Below, one piece after another: positions 27,980-38,112 of a stretch of DNA of 43,810 bases. Under the pieces are notes generated by a model that was given only the letters and a program-made list of their open reading frames with translations, did no database searches and had not been told where the DNA came from. The translations under genes were made by a program, and so were the position numbers. Positions within the stretch are counted from its first letter, which is position 1. Each line of letters opens with the position of its first letter. Source of the DNA: Bacteroidota bacterium (lineage in GTDB: Bacteria > Bacteroidota > Bacteroidia > Chitinophagales > UBA2359); assembly GCA_020630215.1 (NCBI GenBank), contig JAHDBT010000007.1, positions 1 through 43,810 on the forward strand. The letters are read 5' to 3'.

Positions 27980-30847
27980 ATGGCTTGTGTGCATCCATCA
28001 ATCTATAATAAGCAAACCACGCCTGTACTAGTATGGGCATTGGGCTGCTTGTTATATGCATTGCTTTTTTGCACCAATAGTTATGCCACGCACTTCCCTC
28101 CTATCTCCCAGTTCGATCCTAGCACCTATAATGCAGGCAACCAAAACTGGATGCTCGACCAAGGAAGCGATGCCCCTATTTTTGCGGCTAACAACGAAGG
28201 TCTCCTCCTGTACAATGGCGTACAATGGGAAGTGTTTAGTTCGCCTAATGGTACCATTCTTAGATCGGTAAAAGTAGTAGGCGAAAAAGTATACACGGGC
28301 AGTTTTATGGATTTTGGTTACTGGGAACAACAAGGAACAGGACAGTATTTTTATACCTCCCTAGTAAGCCAACTAAAACTACAACTAGGAGCCGACGAGC
28401 AGTTTTGGAATATTTTATCACACAACAATCACCTCTATTTCCAATCCTTGCGACAATTATATGTGGTAGATAAAAAACATCAGCGAGTAAAAAAAATAGC
28501 CCATCCCAAAGGGATTAGCCAAATATTTAAGGTGAGAAATGCCTTGCTCTATCATGTTAATGGGGAAGGGCTTTTTAAAATCGAAAATGGAGTATCAATC
28601 CCCTATAATCAGCAGGAAGTCACAGCCAATAACCGCATCATCAATATTTTTTCTACCGACGAAGGCATTAAAATACTTACCAAAGAAAACGGCTTTTACG
28701 AATTAGAAAATGGGCAGTTTAAAAAATGGAATATCCCTGCAACAAATCTTTTAAATTCGGTAGATATTTTTAGTGGCATTCAATTAAAAAATGGGGGCTT
28801 TGCCATCGGCACTATTGCTAAAGGCTTAATTATTTTAGACAAAACAGGAAGGCTACAATACCAAATTAACCAAACCAATGGACTAAGCAACAACACCGTT
28901 TTATCTTTACTAGAAGACCAAGCCAATAATATTTGGTTGGGTTTAGATAATGGGATTGACTGTGTGAATCTAGCTTCGCCCTTTATGGAATATGTAGATA
29001 AAAAAGGCATTCTAGGAACGGTATACACCTCTATTGTTTTTAACAACAAATTGTATGTTGGCACAAACCAAGGCCTTTTTGAAAAAGCCATAAACGATGC
29101 AGGCGATTTTAAATTAGTACCCAAAACCAATGGGCAAGTTTGGACACTTTTCTCCTACGATAATCACCTCTTTTGTGGACACAATAATGGCACTTTTTTA
29201 GTACAAAACAACCAAGCACAACTCGTTGCCAACACACCTGGCACTTGGCGTGTTGCTGCCATTCCTAATCAGCCAAATAAATTAATACAAGGCAATTACA
29301 GCGGATTTAATGTGCTAGTAAAAAAAAATAATACATGGATGTTTAGCCATGCTATTGCAGGCTTTGGCGGTTCGGCACAGCAATTTGTTTTTTTTAAAGA
29401 TAAGTTATATTTGAACCAATACACCAAAGGTTTGTTAAGTTTAAAACTAGACGAAAAACTGAGAAGGGTCACTAAAAGCACTTGGGTAGAAACGGATTTA
29501 ACAACAGGCAATGCTGGTCTTGTTTTATTTAACAACCAGTTGCACTATGCCTGTAGAAATGGTATTTATATCCTTAATTCGGAAAAAGAAGTGTTTGAAA
29601 AAGAACAGCAATTAAGCAATTATTTAGCCGAAAACGAACAAGTACCTCGTAAACTTATTTCCGATACCCATAATAGCATGTGGCTGTTTACCAAAACAGG
29701 TATCCTCCACTTTAGCCAACAACAAACAAAAAATACCAGTATCTCAGAAATATGGGTAGATGCCAAACTGCTTAAACCAATGCATGGCTATGAAAACATT
29801 GCTCGTTTAGCCCTTGATACGTTTTTAATTGGCTTAACCAATGGTTATGTAGCCATCGACTTAAATCGCTTAGACAAACTCGATCACACTTATGAGGTAG
29901 GTATTAGTTCGGTAAAGATGCAGGTAACAGAACAAGAACCTAATGCCCCCAAAGTAATTACAGATAAAACCACCCTAGGAAAATTCCATTACAAAAACAA
30001 CAACATCCATTTTGTATATCATGTGCCACAAACCCTAAAATATCAACCTATAAAATACCAATATTGGCTAGAAGGAAATCAAGAAACGTGGAGTAATTGG
30101 ACAGATAAACCAACAGTTACATTTGCCAACTTATCGCATGGCAATTACCAGTTTAAAGTGCGTGCTAAAATAGGAAAACACCTTACACAAAATACGGCTA
30201 TCTACAATTTTAAAATCAATACGCCTTGGTATTATCATCCTTTAGCTTGGCTATTATACCTATTACTATTTTGCTTAGTAGCCTACTTAATTAATAACTG
30301 GTACAAAAAATATTACAGCCAACAACAACAAGCACTACTAGACAAAAACAGGAAAGAAATGGAATTGCTGCGCCTAAAAAGCGAGCAAGAATTAATGCAA
30401 CTAAAAAACGAACAACTACAATTAGAAATAAAGAGTAAAAACAAAGAACTAGGTGCGACCACCATGAATCTTATTAAAAAAAATGAGTTTTTAATTGAAA
30501 CCCGAGAACTACTAGAAACAGGAAAAAACAAAAACAAGGCTACTATAGAAAAGGTAATTAACACCATTAACGAAGAATTAGAAAACGAAGAAACCTGGGA
30601 ATTCTTAAAAAAAGCATTCGAAAATGTGGACAAAGATTTTTTCCAGAAAATAACAAACAAGCACCCCCAACTAACCCCCAACGATTTAAAATTGTGTACG
30701 TATTTGCGTCTCAATTTAAGCTCTAAAGAAATTGCGCCTTTACTAAATATGTCGGTACGCAGTATGGAAACTAAACGCTATCGACTCAGAAAGCGAATGG
30801 AACTTCCACATGACGTTAACTTAGTAGAATATATATTATCTATTTAA
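27980..30847 (+). CDS. Membrane-tethered transcription regulator: beta-propeller sensor, Y_Y_Y, TM, coiled coil, HTH
   Basis: A signal peptide (to about 36, TNSYA) leads a periplasmic two-component-regulator-type propeller (about 50-660; repeats such as NTVLSLLEDQANNIWLGLDNG) and a Y_Y_Y domain (about 670-745; YWLEGNQETWSNW). One membrane helix (about 750-773), a Lys/Glu-rich coiled coil (778-840) and a C-terminal LuxR-type HTH (about 890-953; LSSKEIAPLLNMSVRSMETKRY) follow. There is no kinase or receiver, so ligand binding must be passed directly across the membrane to the DNA-binding domain. It sits upstream of susC and probably controls the PUL in response to a glucan oligosaccharide. An ATG at 27899 would add 27 residues but bury the signal peptide; 27980 is preferred. 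A TTG-N20-TATTTTG match (27907-27936) may be its promoter. Confidence 0.88.
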   Translation: MACVHPSIYNKQTTPVLVWALGCLLYALLFCTNSYATHFPPISQFDPSTYNAGNQNWMLDQGSDAPIFAANNEGLLLYNGVQWEVFSSPNGTILRSVKVVGEKVYTGSFMDFGYWEQQGTGQYFYTSLVSQLKLQLGADEQFWNILSHNNHLYFQSLRQLYVVDKKHQRVKKIAHPKGISQIFKVRNALLYHVNGEGLFKIENGVSIPYNQQEVTANNRIINIFSTDEGIKILTKENGFYELENGQFKKWNIPATNLLNSVDIFSGIQLKNGGFAIGTIAKGLIILDKTGRLQYQINQTNGLSNNTVLSLLEDQANNIWLGLDNGIDCVNLASPFMEYVDKKGILGTVYTSIVFNNKLYVGTNQGLFEKAINDAGDFKLVPKTNGQVWTLFSYDNHLFCGHNNGTFLVQNNQAQLVANTPGTWRVAAIPNQPNKLIQGNYSGFNVLVKKNNTWMFSHAIAGFGGSAQQFVFFKDKLYLNQYTKGLLSLKLDEKLRRVTKSTWVETDLTTGNAGLVLFNNQLHYACRNGIYILNSEKEVFEKEQQLSNYLAENEQVPRKLISDTHNSMWLFTKTGILHFSQQQTKNTSISEIWVDAKLLKPMHGYENIARLALDTFLIGLTNGYVAIDLNRLDKLDHTYEVGISSVKMQVTEQEPNAPKVITDKTTLGKFHYKNNNIHFVYHVPQTLKYQPIKYQYWLEGNQETWSNWTDKPTVTFANLSHGNYQFKVRAKIGKHLTQNTAIYNFKINTPWYYHPLAWLLYLLLFCLVAYLINNWYKKYYSQQQQALLDKNRKEMELLRLKSEQELMQLKNEQLQLEIKSKNKELGATTMNLIKKNEFLIETRELLETGKNKNKATIEKVINTINEELENEETWEFLKKAFENVDKDFFQKITNKHPQLTPNDLKLCTYLRLNLSSKEIAPLLNMSVRSMETKRYRLRKRMELPHDVNLVEYILSI

Positions 30848-31152
30848 CTTCAATAGCTTAAATAAGCAAATCTACCTAAAAAAACACCACAACATTACCA
30901 CTACAAGCATTTTTTTTACCTCATTTTCTACAAATAGGTAATGTTTAATCAGCATATGTAACCTTTTGTTAACGTTTGCTTAACATTAAAAAAACAAAGC
31001 ACAAAGCTTTTATTATCACCTGTATAGTTTTTGATGAGGCATAATGTTTGATTTTTTGTTTTTTTTACAAGATATTTATTGCATAACTAACTCACGTTCG
31101 TATGTTCTTGGTGATTAGTTATCTACTTGAAATCACCAAATACCCATCTCTT

Positions 31153-34100
31153 ATGAAAAAAAAATGTACCATAATTCTTGTATTAAGTTGGCTATTACCA
31201 ATAATTATTTTTGCTCAAACGTCAACCATAAAAGGAAACATTACAGATGTTACTACTAGCGAATCTTTAATAGGTGCTACCATTATTATTAAAGATACCG
31301 ACAACGGTGCTATAACTGATATAGATGGAAACTTCTCTCTGCCCAATGTCGCTACAGATGCCATCTTAGTCGTTTCTTTTGTTGGATACGAAACCCAGGA
31401 AATACTAGTAGACAATACTACTTATTTCGATATTGCACTTAATCCTAGTGCCGAAGCTTTAAGCGAATATGTAGTAGTAGGCTATGGTAAGCAAGAGAAA
31501 AAAGTAGCCACGGGTGCTATTTCGCAAATTTCTGCCGAAAACATTGAAGGTATTAAAGTGGCCAACGTACAATCGGCCCTCGAAGGACAAGTAACGGGTT
31601 TAATTGTTAACGAATCGTCTGGCCAACCAGGGGCTAGTAAAACCATTTTAATTAGGGGCATTAGTACCAATGGCGATAACTCGCCCCTATTTTTGGTAGA
31701 TGGTTTACAAGTCTACAGTATTGACAATATCAGCCCTGGCGATGTAGAAACCATTGATGTATTAAAAGATGCTGCTTCTTGTGCTATTTATGGTGCAAGG
31801 GCCGCTAATGGCGTGGTAATTATTACCACCAAAAAAGGTAAAAACGCCAAAGGTGGTAATATTACCTACGAAGGGTTTACCTCCATTGCCCAACCTTGGA
31901 AACTTCCAGAAATGCTAGGCAAAGAGGACTATTTAATGCTAACCAACGAAAAATTTGCTAATAGTGGTCAACTCGGTTCCCTAGAAACACTTGGCTTTCC
32001 TGGCGACGAAACAGCAAGTCTTCCAGATACTGATTGGATGGATGTGATTTTCACCCCTGCCTCCACCCAAAACCATCGTTTAGCAGCCACCGTAAAAAAT
32101 GCATTCGTCTCTCTAGGCTACTGGAATCAAGAAGGGGTAGTTGGTGGTAAAAAAGCCAATTATACCAGGTACTCGTTGCGCCTAAACTCTCAAAAAGAAA
32201 TTAATCCATATATAAACGTTGGCGAAAATATTTTTATTAACCGAGTAGATAACCAAAATATTGGCGTTAACAATGCCTTTGGTACGATTATCTCCGATGC
32301 CTTTGCTTACGACCCAATTACCGAAGTTTATAACGAAGACAAACAATACGGTTATGAGCAATCTAACTGGGTGCAAAAAGAATATATCAACCCTTTAAGC
32401 CGCTGGCATGTTTCCAATAGTTATGGACATGGCGATCAGGTTTTAGGAAATGTATTCGTGTCTATTAAACCAATAAAAAACCTAACCTTTCGCTCTGATG
32501 CAGGCATAGAAACAACTTGGTTTAAATACCGCCTTTTTACTCCCGATTATGACTTTCACGAAGCCTTTACCAATGTAAGCAACGACTTAGTACAAGGCTA
32601 TGGCTTTAACCAAACACTCCAATTTGAAAACTATCTTAATTACAATAAAAGTTTTAACGACCTCCATAATTTCGATCTGCTATTAGGTACTTCTTACCGA
32701 AATATTATTGGCGACAGTGCGGGCGGCTCTACCTCCTCTATTCCTGATGCCGTCCAGTTTCAAAACACTTGGCAGTACATTGATGCAGGGGAAGATACCA
32801 CCGATTTAGCTTTTGGTACTGCCAATGTAGATTACCATGCCATTAGTTATTTTGGTAGGGTTTTATACGATTTCAACAAAAAATACTTATTCACCGCTAC
32901 CCTTCGTAGAGATGGCTCTTCTAATTTTGGGGCAAATAATCGCTGGGGACTTTTTCCTTCCTTTTCGGCAGGATGGGTTATTAGTAAAGAACATTTTTTC
33001 CAGTTTGCTCCTATCAGTTTCTTAAAGCTAAAAGCAAGCTGGGGGGTTAATGGCAACGACCGTATCAATCCATTAAGTTATGCCGCTACCATTGCAAACT
33101 CCTACACCTATCCCTTTGGTCAAGACCCAACGCTAATAACAGGAGCCGCATTAGCTACTCCTCCCAACCCCAATATTAAATGGGAAGAAAGCCAACAAAT
33201 AGATATAGGACTAGAGGTAGAACTACTAGAAGGAAAATGGAATGCCGAAGTAGATGTATATCGAAAAACAACCAAGGATTTACTGATGGAGCAATTGATA
33301 CCTGGCTATATTGGCGCAACCAACAACCCCATTAGCAACCTAGGAGAAATCCAAAACCAAGGAATCGAATTGTCAATTGGGCATCGTACAAAATTTGGCG
33401 ATTTAACCTTTACCCCCAATTTTACTTATACCCACTTTAGAAACAAAGTGCTAAAAGTAGCAGGCGATGCAGGCTACCTTCCTGGCTGGTCGTGGCCCGT
33501 AAGAAACGTGCCCATTACTCGCATGACAGAAGGCTATGCCGTAGGCCATTTTGTAGGACACGAAACCGATGGCATTTTTCAATCGCAAGAAGAAGTGTTT
33601 GCCCATATTAATAAAGAAGGCGACCTGCTACAACCAAATGCTGAAGCAGGAGATCTTCGTTTTGTAGATAGCAATGAAGATGGCATCATTAACTCGGATG
33701 ATATTACCGACATTGGTGACCCATGGCCCAAACACATTTTTGGTTTAAGCCTAAATTTTAATTACAAAGGCTTCGATTTATCAGGCGTATTTTCTGCTCA
33801 ATTAGGACACCAAATTTTTAGAGCCTATGAACGTTCGGATGTAACCTTTACCAATTACCAAACCTTTTGGCTCGACCGTTGGACTCCCGAAAACCCTAGC
33901 GACGAATATCCTCGACTGGTTTCTAATGATGTAAATAACAACCAACGTCCTTCCGATTTTTATTTGGAAGATGCTTCTTTTCTACGATTAAAAAACTTGC
34001 AAATTGGCTATAACCTGCCAAAAAACTTGCTAGAAAAAGCTAAAATTAAAGCCATTAGAGTCTACTTTTCTGCCAATAACTTATTTACGGTTACTGGTTA

Positions 34101-34215
34101 CAAAGGCTTCGACCCAGATATTGGTTCTAACGGATGGATTTTAGATACAGGTATTGATAAAGGCTATTATCCTGCTAATAAAACCCTTGGTGGAGGATTG
34201 AAAATATCCTTTTAA
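31153..34215 (+). CDS. susC: SusC-like TonB-dependent outer-membrane transporter
   Basis: A signal peptide (MKKKCTIILVL...IIFAQ) is followed by a CarboxypepD_reg-like domain (about 22-105; VTTSESLIGATI, GNFSLPNV, VSFVGYET). The plug has the SusC hallmark LFLVDGLQV and DVLKDAASCAIYGARAANGV (about 195-225). The 22-strand barrel extends to the C-terminus. Length (1020 aa) is normal for the family. It would import oligosaccharides released at the surface, with SusD as lid and energy from TonB. The start at 31153 gives a proper signal peptide; the upstream ATG at 31102 adds 17 residues without reason. susD follows after 138 bp, and the locus genes point to beta-1,3-glucan as substrate. A 19-bp sequence just after the stop recurs after the GH16 gene. 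Confidence 0.95.
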   Translation: MKKKCTIILVLSWLLPIIIFAQTSTIKGNITDVTTSESLIGATIIIKDTDNGAITDIDGNFSLPNVATDAILVVSFVGYETQEILVDNTTYFDIALNPSAEALSEYVVVGYGKQEKKVATGAISQISAENIEGIKVANVQSALEGQVTGLIVNESSGQPGASKTILIRGISTNGDNSPLFLVDGLQVYSIDNISPGDVETIDVLKDAASCAIYGARAANGVVIITTKKGKNAKGGNITYEGFTSIAQPWKLPEMLGKEDYLMLTNEKFANSGQLGSLETLGFPGDETASLPDTDWMDVIFTPASTQNHRLAATVKNAFVSLGYWNQEGVVGGKKANYTRYSLRLNSQKEINPYINVGENIFINRVDNQNIGVNNAFGTIISDAFAYDPITEVYNEDKQYGYEQSNWVQKEYINPLSRWHVSNSYGHGDQVLGNVFVSIKPIKNLTFRSDAGIETTWFKYRLFTPDYDFHEAFTNVSNDLVQGYGFNQTLQFENYLNYNKSFNDLHNFDLLLGTSYRNIIGDSAGGSTSSIPDAVQFQNTWQYIDAGEDTTDLAFGTANVDYHAISYFGRVLYDFNKKYLFTATLRRDGSSNFGANNRWGLFPSFSAGWVISKEHFFQFAPISFLKLKASWGVNGNDRINPLSYAATIANSYTYPFGQDPTLITGAALATPPNPNIKWEESQQIDIGLEVELLEGKWNAEVDVYRKTTKDLLMEQLIPGYIGATNNPISNLGEIQNQGIELSIGHRTKFGDLTFTPNFTYTHFRNKVLKVAGDAGYLPGWSWPVRNVPITRMTEGYAVGHFVGHETDGIFQSQEEVFAHINKEGDLLQPNAEAGDLRFVDSNEDGIINSDDITDIGDPWPKHIFGLSLNFNYKGFDLSGVFSAQLGHQIFRAYERSDVTFTNYQTFWLDRWTPENPSDEYPRLVSNDVNNNQRPSDFYLEDASFLRLKNLQIGYNLPKNLLEKAKIKAIRVYFSANNLFTVTGYKGFDPDIGSNGWILDTGIDKGYYPANKTLGGGLKISF

Positions 34216-34353
34216 TTTTTAGTAGAACGTAGAAGGTATTTTAGTAGAAAGATATAGAACGAAGTAAATGACTTCAATGGAAAAAGACATACTATTTTTT
34301 AAAAAACAGGATGTCTTAACTAAATCTCGAAACGCACATCAAAAGAAAATAAA

Positions 34354-35985
34354 ATGAACAAAATACAACTATATATAACTCCAATTTTAGCCATACTTTT
34401 ACTGGTACTACCAATGGCTTGCAAAAAAAGCCTGCTAGATGTAGACCCCGTAAACGAGTACCTTTCTAGCAACTTTTTTATTACCGAAGAGCAAGTCTTT
34501 TCTGCCCTAGTAGCCGCCTACGACCCTATGGGTTGGTCGATGGCTTATGGGCAATGGATTTCGGGGGTAATGTATGGCGAAATACGTTCGGACAATGCCA
34601 ATGCTGGCGGCGATCAATCCAATGGCGACCAACCTGGCTGGCAAGAGTGCGACGATTTTACCAATACCAATTCTAACACCCTTTCGCAACCCATTTACAA
34701 ACGCAGCTACATTGGCATTGCAAGGGCCAATACGGTACTTACCCAAACCGATTTAAACACCCCATTAGTACAACAATACCAAGCCGAAGCTAAATTTTTA
34801 AGAGCCTATTATCACTTTGAATTATTTAAACACTTTGGCCCAATTCCAGTAGTAACAACACTCTTAGAACCTGCCGAAAACGGCTTGTCGAGAAATACCA
34901 TGACCGAAGTATTTACCGCTATTACTACCGATTTAAAAGAAGCCTTGGTACTACTTCCGGTTACGGTTTCGACTAATGAAACAGGACGAATTACCAAAGG
35001 AGCCGCCTTAGCATTACTAGGTAAGAGCTACCTCTATTGGGCAGATTTATCTAACGACGATCCTGACAAGTTCGATTTAGCAGCCGACTACTTACAACAA
35101 GTAGTAGACTTAGGCACTTACCAACTAGAAGACGATTACCAAGACTTGTTTAAATTCGGCCTCAGAAACCCACAAGAATCGGTTTTAGAAATACAACACA
35201 GCAACCTTTTTCCTAGCGATTGGGGATGGTTTGAAGGGATTGATGGCAATGGCATCATCCAACTATGTGGCATTAGAGGGCTTTGCAGCGAACACCCCGA
35301 TTATATAGCTGGCTGGGGTTTTATGTTGCCTACGCCTAGCCTTGTAAACTCCTATTTACCTGCCGACAGCTACCGTAAAGATGTTGCCATAACAGACGAA
35401 GCAGAACTTACTGCCGAAATTACTTACAATGGAGGAAGCTGCTCGCCAGTAATTGACCAAACCCAAGTAAATCCAGCAGATTATACGGGTTATTTTCAAG
35501 AAAAATATGCCAACTACAAAGGCTACGAAGGCAATAATGTAAATGGCGGCACGCCCGAACTCACCAAAGATGGCAATACCTATGTTATTAGATATGCCGA
35601 TGTTTTGCTGATGCTTGCAGAAGCTCTACACCGAGGAACGGGAGGCGATGGGGATGCCATGATGTACATCGACCTAGTGCGAGAACGTGGCGCAGGCCCT
35701 AGTGGCGGCACGGGTGATTTTGTAACCGCTATGGAACTCATGAGCCAAAACGGATGGAGCTTACTAGACGTGATTTGGTACGAACGCCGCATAGAATTTG
35801 CGCTGGAAGGCGACCGCTGGTACGACCTAGTACGCTCTGGAAGAGCCAACGCCAACCTATTTGCCGACGACTCCGAAAAAGCTGCCAATTTTGAGGAGAA
35901 ACATTTATGGCTGCCCATTTCCCTAGAAGAAACCGCCACAGCTTCTAACTTAACCGAGTATCCTGATGCTAGTCTTTTTCAGTAG
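34354..35985 (+). CDS. susD: SusD-like outer-membrane glycan-binding lipoprotein
   Basis: Lipobox LPMAC gives lipidated Cys23, followed by the typical SusD start CKKSLLDVDP. Helical TPR-type units include AEAKFLRAYYHFELFKHFGP (about 145-165), and the C-terminal family signature is present (RRIEFALEGDRWYDLVRSG, about 472-490; final region LWLPI). Length 543 aa is normal. It forms the lid of the SusC channel and captures the glycan. It lies directly after susC, probably co-transcribed. The specific ligand cannot be read from the sequence; a laminarin-type glucan is inferred from the GH16 and GH3 genes nearby. Confidence 0.95.
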   Translation: MNKIQLYITPILAILLLVLPMACKKSLLDVDPVNEYLSSNFFITEEQVFSALVAAYDPMGWSMAYGQWISGVMYGEIRSDNANAGGDQSNGDQPGWQECDDFTNTNSNTLSQPIYKRSYIGIARANTVLTQTDLNTPLVQQYQAEAKFLRAYYHFELFKHFGPIPVVTTLLEPAENGLSRNTMTEVFTAITTDLKEALVLLPVTVSTNETGRITKGAALALLGKSYLYWADLSNDDPDKFDLAADYLQQVVDLGTYQLEDDYQDLFKFGLRNPQESVLEIQHSNLFPSDWGWFEGIDGNGIIQLCGIRGLCSEHPDYIAGWGFMLPTPSLVNSYLPADSYRKDVAITDEAELTAEITYNGGSCSPVIDQTQVNPADYTGYFQEKYANYKGYEGNNVNGGTPELTKDGNTYVIRYADVLLMLAEALHRGTGGDGDAMMYIDLVRERGAGPSGGTGDFVTAMELMSQNGWSLLDVIWYERRIEFALEGDRWYDLVRSGRANANLFADDSEKAANFEEKHLWLPISLEETATASNLTEYPDASLFQ

Positions 35986-36167
35986 CCAGTTTCCAGTAGT
36001 CAGTGATATGCTGGCGATTGCTTTGTGGTTATTTTGATTTTTTAAATTGAAGAGGAATGGCAGCGAAACAAAAAACTTTGTGCAACTCAGTAGGCAACCT
36101 AAAAAACATTTAATAAATTCATTACAAAATACATTCATCTAACTTTAATTCATAAAAAAAACAAACA

Positions 36168-37874
36168 ATGAAACACTATTACCAATTTTTGTTCAACAGC
36201 AAATGGTCATTAATGACGATTGCCCTTGCCGCTATTTGTTTAGTAGCAGGCTGTAAAAAAGACGACGACGACGACAACACCCCCGTTGCAAGTTTTCAGT
36301 ACGAGGTAAGTGCCGATAATTTCCTCGAAGTTGCTTTCTCCGATTTTTCTCAAAACGATGATAGTCACGCTTGGGATTTTGGCGATGGCAATACAAGTAC
36401 CGAAGAAAATCCTACACACACTTATGCAGAAGTAGGCGATTACGATGTGGTATTAACCGTAACCAACACGGATGGCGACAGTGCCAGCAAAACCGAAAGT
36501 ATTGCTTTAAGTGATCCTGACGAAGCCTTAACCGTATTGGCTGGTGCAGATAGTAAAACGTGGTACCTTGCACGAGAAGGCGTAGCACTAGGCGTAGGCC
36601 CTGCTATTGACGACAATCAATGGTGGTCGTTTGGAGGCATCACTCCATTAGGAGATCGTCCTTGTATTTTAGATGATAAATACATTTTCCACAGAAATGG
36701 CACTTTCGAGTTCCAATCTAACGGTACTATTTTTATTGATTCGGAAGGCAATGGCGGCTGGTTAGGTCCTGATTCGCCAGAGGCTTGCTTTGAGGAAGCG
36801 GGTAATTTAACTTCTGCTAGTGGCGAAGACCTTAGTGCCTATGGCGATGGCGGCGATTATACCTACGATTTTAATCCAACTGCTAGTACCCTCACTTTAT
36901 TAGGGGAAGGAGCTTATATTGGTTTAGCTAATAAAACTGCTAGTGGAGGTGGTTACACGCCAATAAGTAGTAAAGAATATACCTACTCTTTAGCAGAAGG
37001 AGCTATTGCCGATACTTTAAAGGTACACCTTGTTGGTACAGACGTTTGGAATTTTTACTTAGTAAGCTACCATAACGAAGCCGATTTACCAGCGATTCCT
37101 TCTGCAATACCAAGTTCTTACTTTGATTTTACGAAAGACAATTTCACCGTAACATTCAATAACTTATCTGCTAATGCGACTAGCTACTCTTGGGATTTTG
37201 GCGATGGCAATACCTCTTCAGAAGAAAACCCTGTACATACCTACACCGAAGAAGGTGATTTTACGGTTGTGTTACTTGCTATAGATGATGATGGAACCAG
37301 CTCAGAGTTTTCACAAACGGTAACCATTAGCACGGCTGCTTTTACTCCCGAAACTTTATCGAATGCTAGTGGTAAGGTATGGCGTTTAGCAGGTGCCAAT
37401 TCTTACTATGTAGGCCCTTTTGCAGGTAGCAGCGAATGGTATCCTGGCCCTAGCGAGGAAGAACTAGAGGCGCGTGCTTGCCAAATGGATGATGAGTTTA
37501 TTTTCTCAGATGGTGGCGTTTTCGAGTACGATTCAAAAGGAGCAGTATTGGATGATGATTTTCTTGGAAACACCTTTGCTTGTCTTCCTGATGCCGACTT
37601 AGCGGCTCCTTTCGATGCGCTTGGTTCTGGTACTCATTCTTTTTCTGCAACAGCAACAACTGTAACCGTAACAGGTTTAGGTGCTTATATTGGTTTTGCC
37701 AAACCTTTTAATGGTGGCGAACTAAGCCTTGCTAATGGCGTAGCTCCTGCATCAGAAATTACTTACGAAGTACTAGACTATGCCGCTACACCAGATAAGG
37801 AAATCTTAACCTTAACCATCGACATTGCTGGCGACGGTACTGCTTGGTGGACAATGGTTATGGAGTCGAACTAG
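36168..37874 (+). CDS. Two-fold repeated PKD surface lipoprotein, probable glycan-binding protein (568 aa)
   Basis: Lipobox LVAGC gives Cys29, followed by KKDDDDDN, an acidic run like the lipoprotein export signal that sends Bacteroidota lipoproteins to the cell surface. The rest is two similar halves. Each has a PKD domain (38-116 and 315-391, both WDFGDGNTSxEENPxHTY) and a beta-rich domain of about 175-190 residues starting SKTWYLA / GKVWRLA. The beta-rich domains share WW/WYPG, an xxDDxxIF strand, GAYIGxA and a final W. Exposed aromatic residues suit carbohydrate binding. The position after susD is where surface glycan-binding proteins are usually encoded, so that role is likely. No catalytic motif was recognised in either beta-rich domain. 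Confidence 0.82.
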   Translation: MKHYYQFLFNSKWSLMTIALAAICLVAGCKKDDDDDNTPVASFQYEVSADNFLEVAFSDFSQNDDSHAWDFGDGNTSTEENPTHTYAEVGDYDVVLTVTNTDGDSASKTESIALSDPDEALTVLAGADSKTWYLAREGVALGVGPAIDDNQWWSFGGITPLGDRPCILDDKYIFHRNGTFEFQSNGTIFIDSEGNGGWLGPDSPEACFEEAGNLTSASGEDLSAYGDGGDYTYDFNPTASTLTLLGEGAYIGLANKTASGGGYTPISSKEYTYSLAEGAIADTLKVHLVGTDVWNFYLVSYHNEADLPAIPSAIPSSYFDFTKDNFTVTFNNLSANATSYSWDFGDGNTSSEENPVHTYTEEGDFTVVLLAIDDDGTSSEFSQTVTISTAAFTPETLSNASGKVWRLAGANSYYVGPFAGSSEWYPGPSEEELEARACQMDDEFIFSDGGVFEYDSKGAVLDDDFLGNTFACLPDADLAAPFDALGSGTHSFSATATTVTVTGLGAYIGFAKPFNGGELSLANGVAPASEITYEVLDYAATPDKEILTLTIDIAGDGTAWWTMVMESN

Positions 37875-37899
37875 GTAAAGGGCTGAATGGCTGAATAAT

Positions 37900-37965
37900 G
37901 GTAGAGGTTGTAACGGTGAAGCGAAGCGAAACCGTCCAAGTACCAAGTACCATGTACCCTCTACC
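37900..37965 (+). terminator. Stem-loop after the PKD lipoprotein gene
   Basis: Outer stem GGTAGAGG / CCTCTACC with an inner stem ACGGT / ACCGT, within the spacer before GH16. No T-run follows, so it may stabilise or separate transcript segments rather than terminate. Confidence 0.35.
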
Positions 37966-38112
37966 AAATAAAACTACCAATGGATTGACTTAGATGAAAA
38001 GGATGCACCGTGTAAAAGCGGTGTGTCTTTTTTCTTCCTTGTTAAAATAAGTACCTTTACAGTCCCCCAAAAGTCCTTGTTTAGCAATGTTCAAAAATCA
38101 AAAGCAATAAAC

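Noticed and set aside
30848-31152. Promoter of susC with TAnnTTTG box
   Set aside because: Several near matches (TAATGTTTG, TAGTTTTTG, TAACGTTTG) have wrong spacing and no TTG at the proper distance; I could not pick one. This 305-bp spacer otherwise shows nothing clear beyond a tiny GCTTA/TAAGC palindrome.
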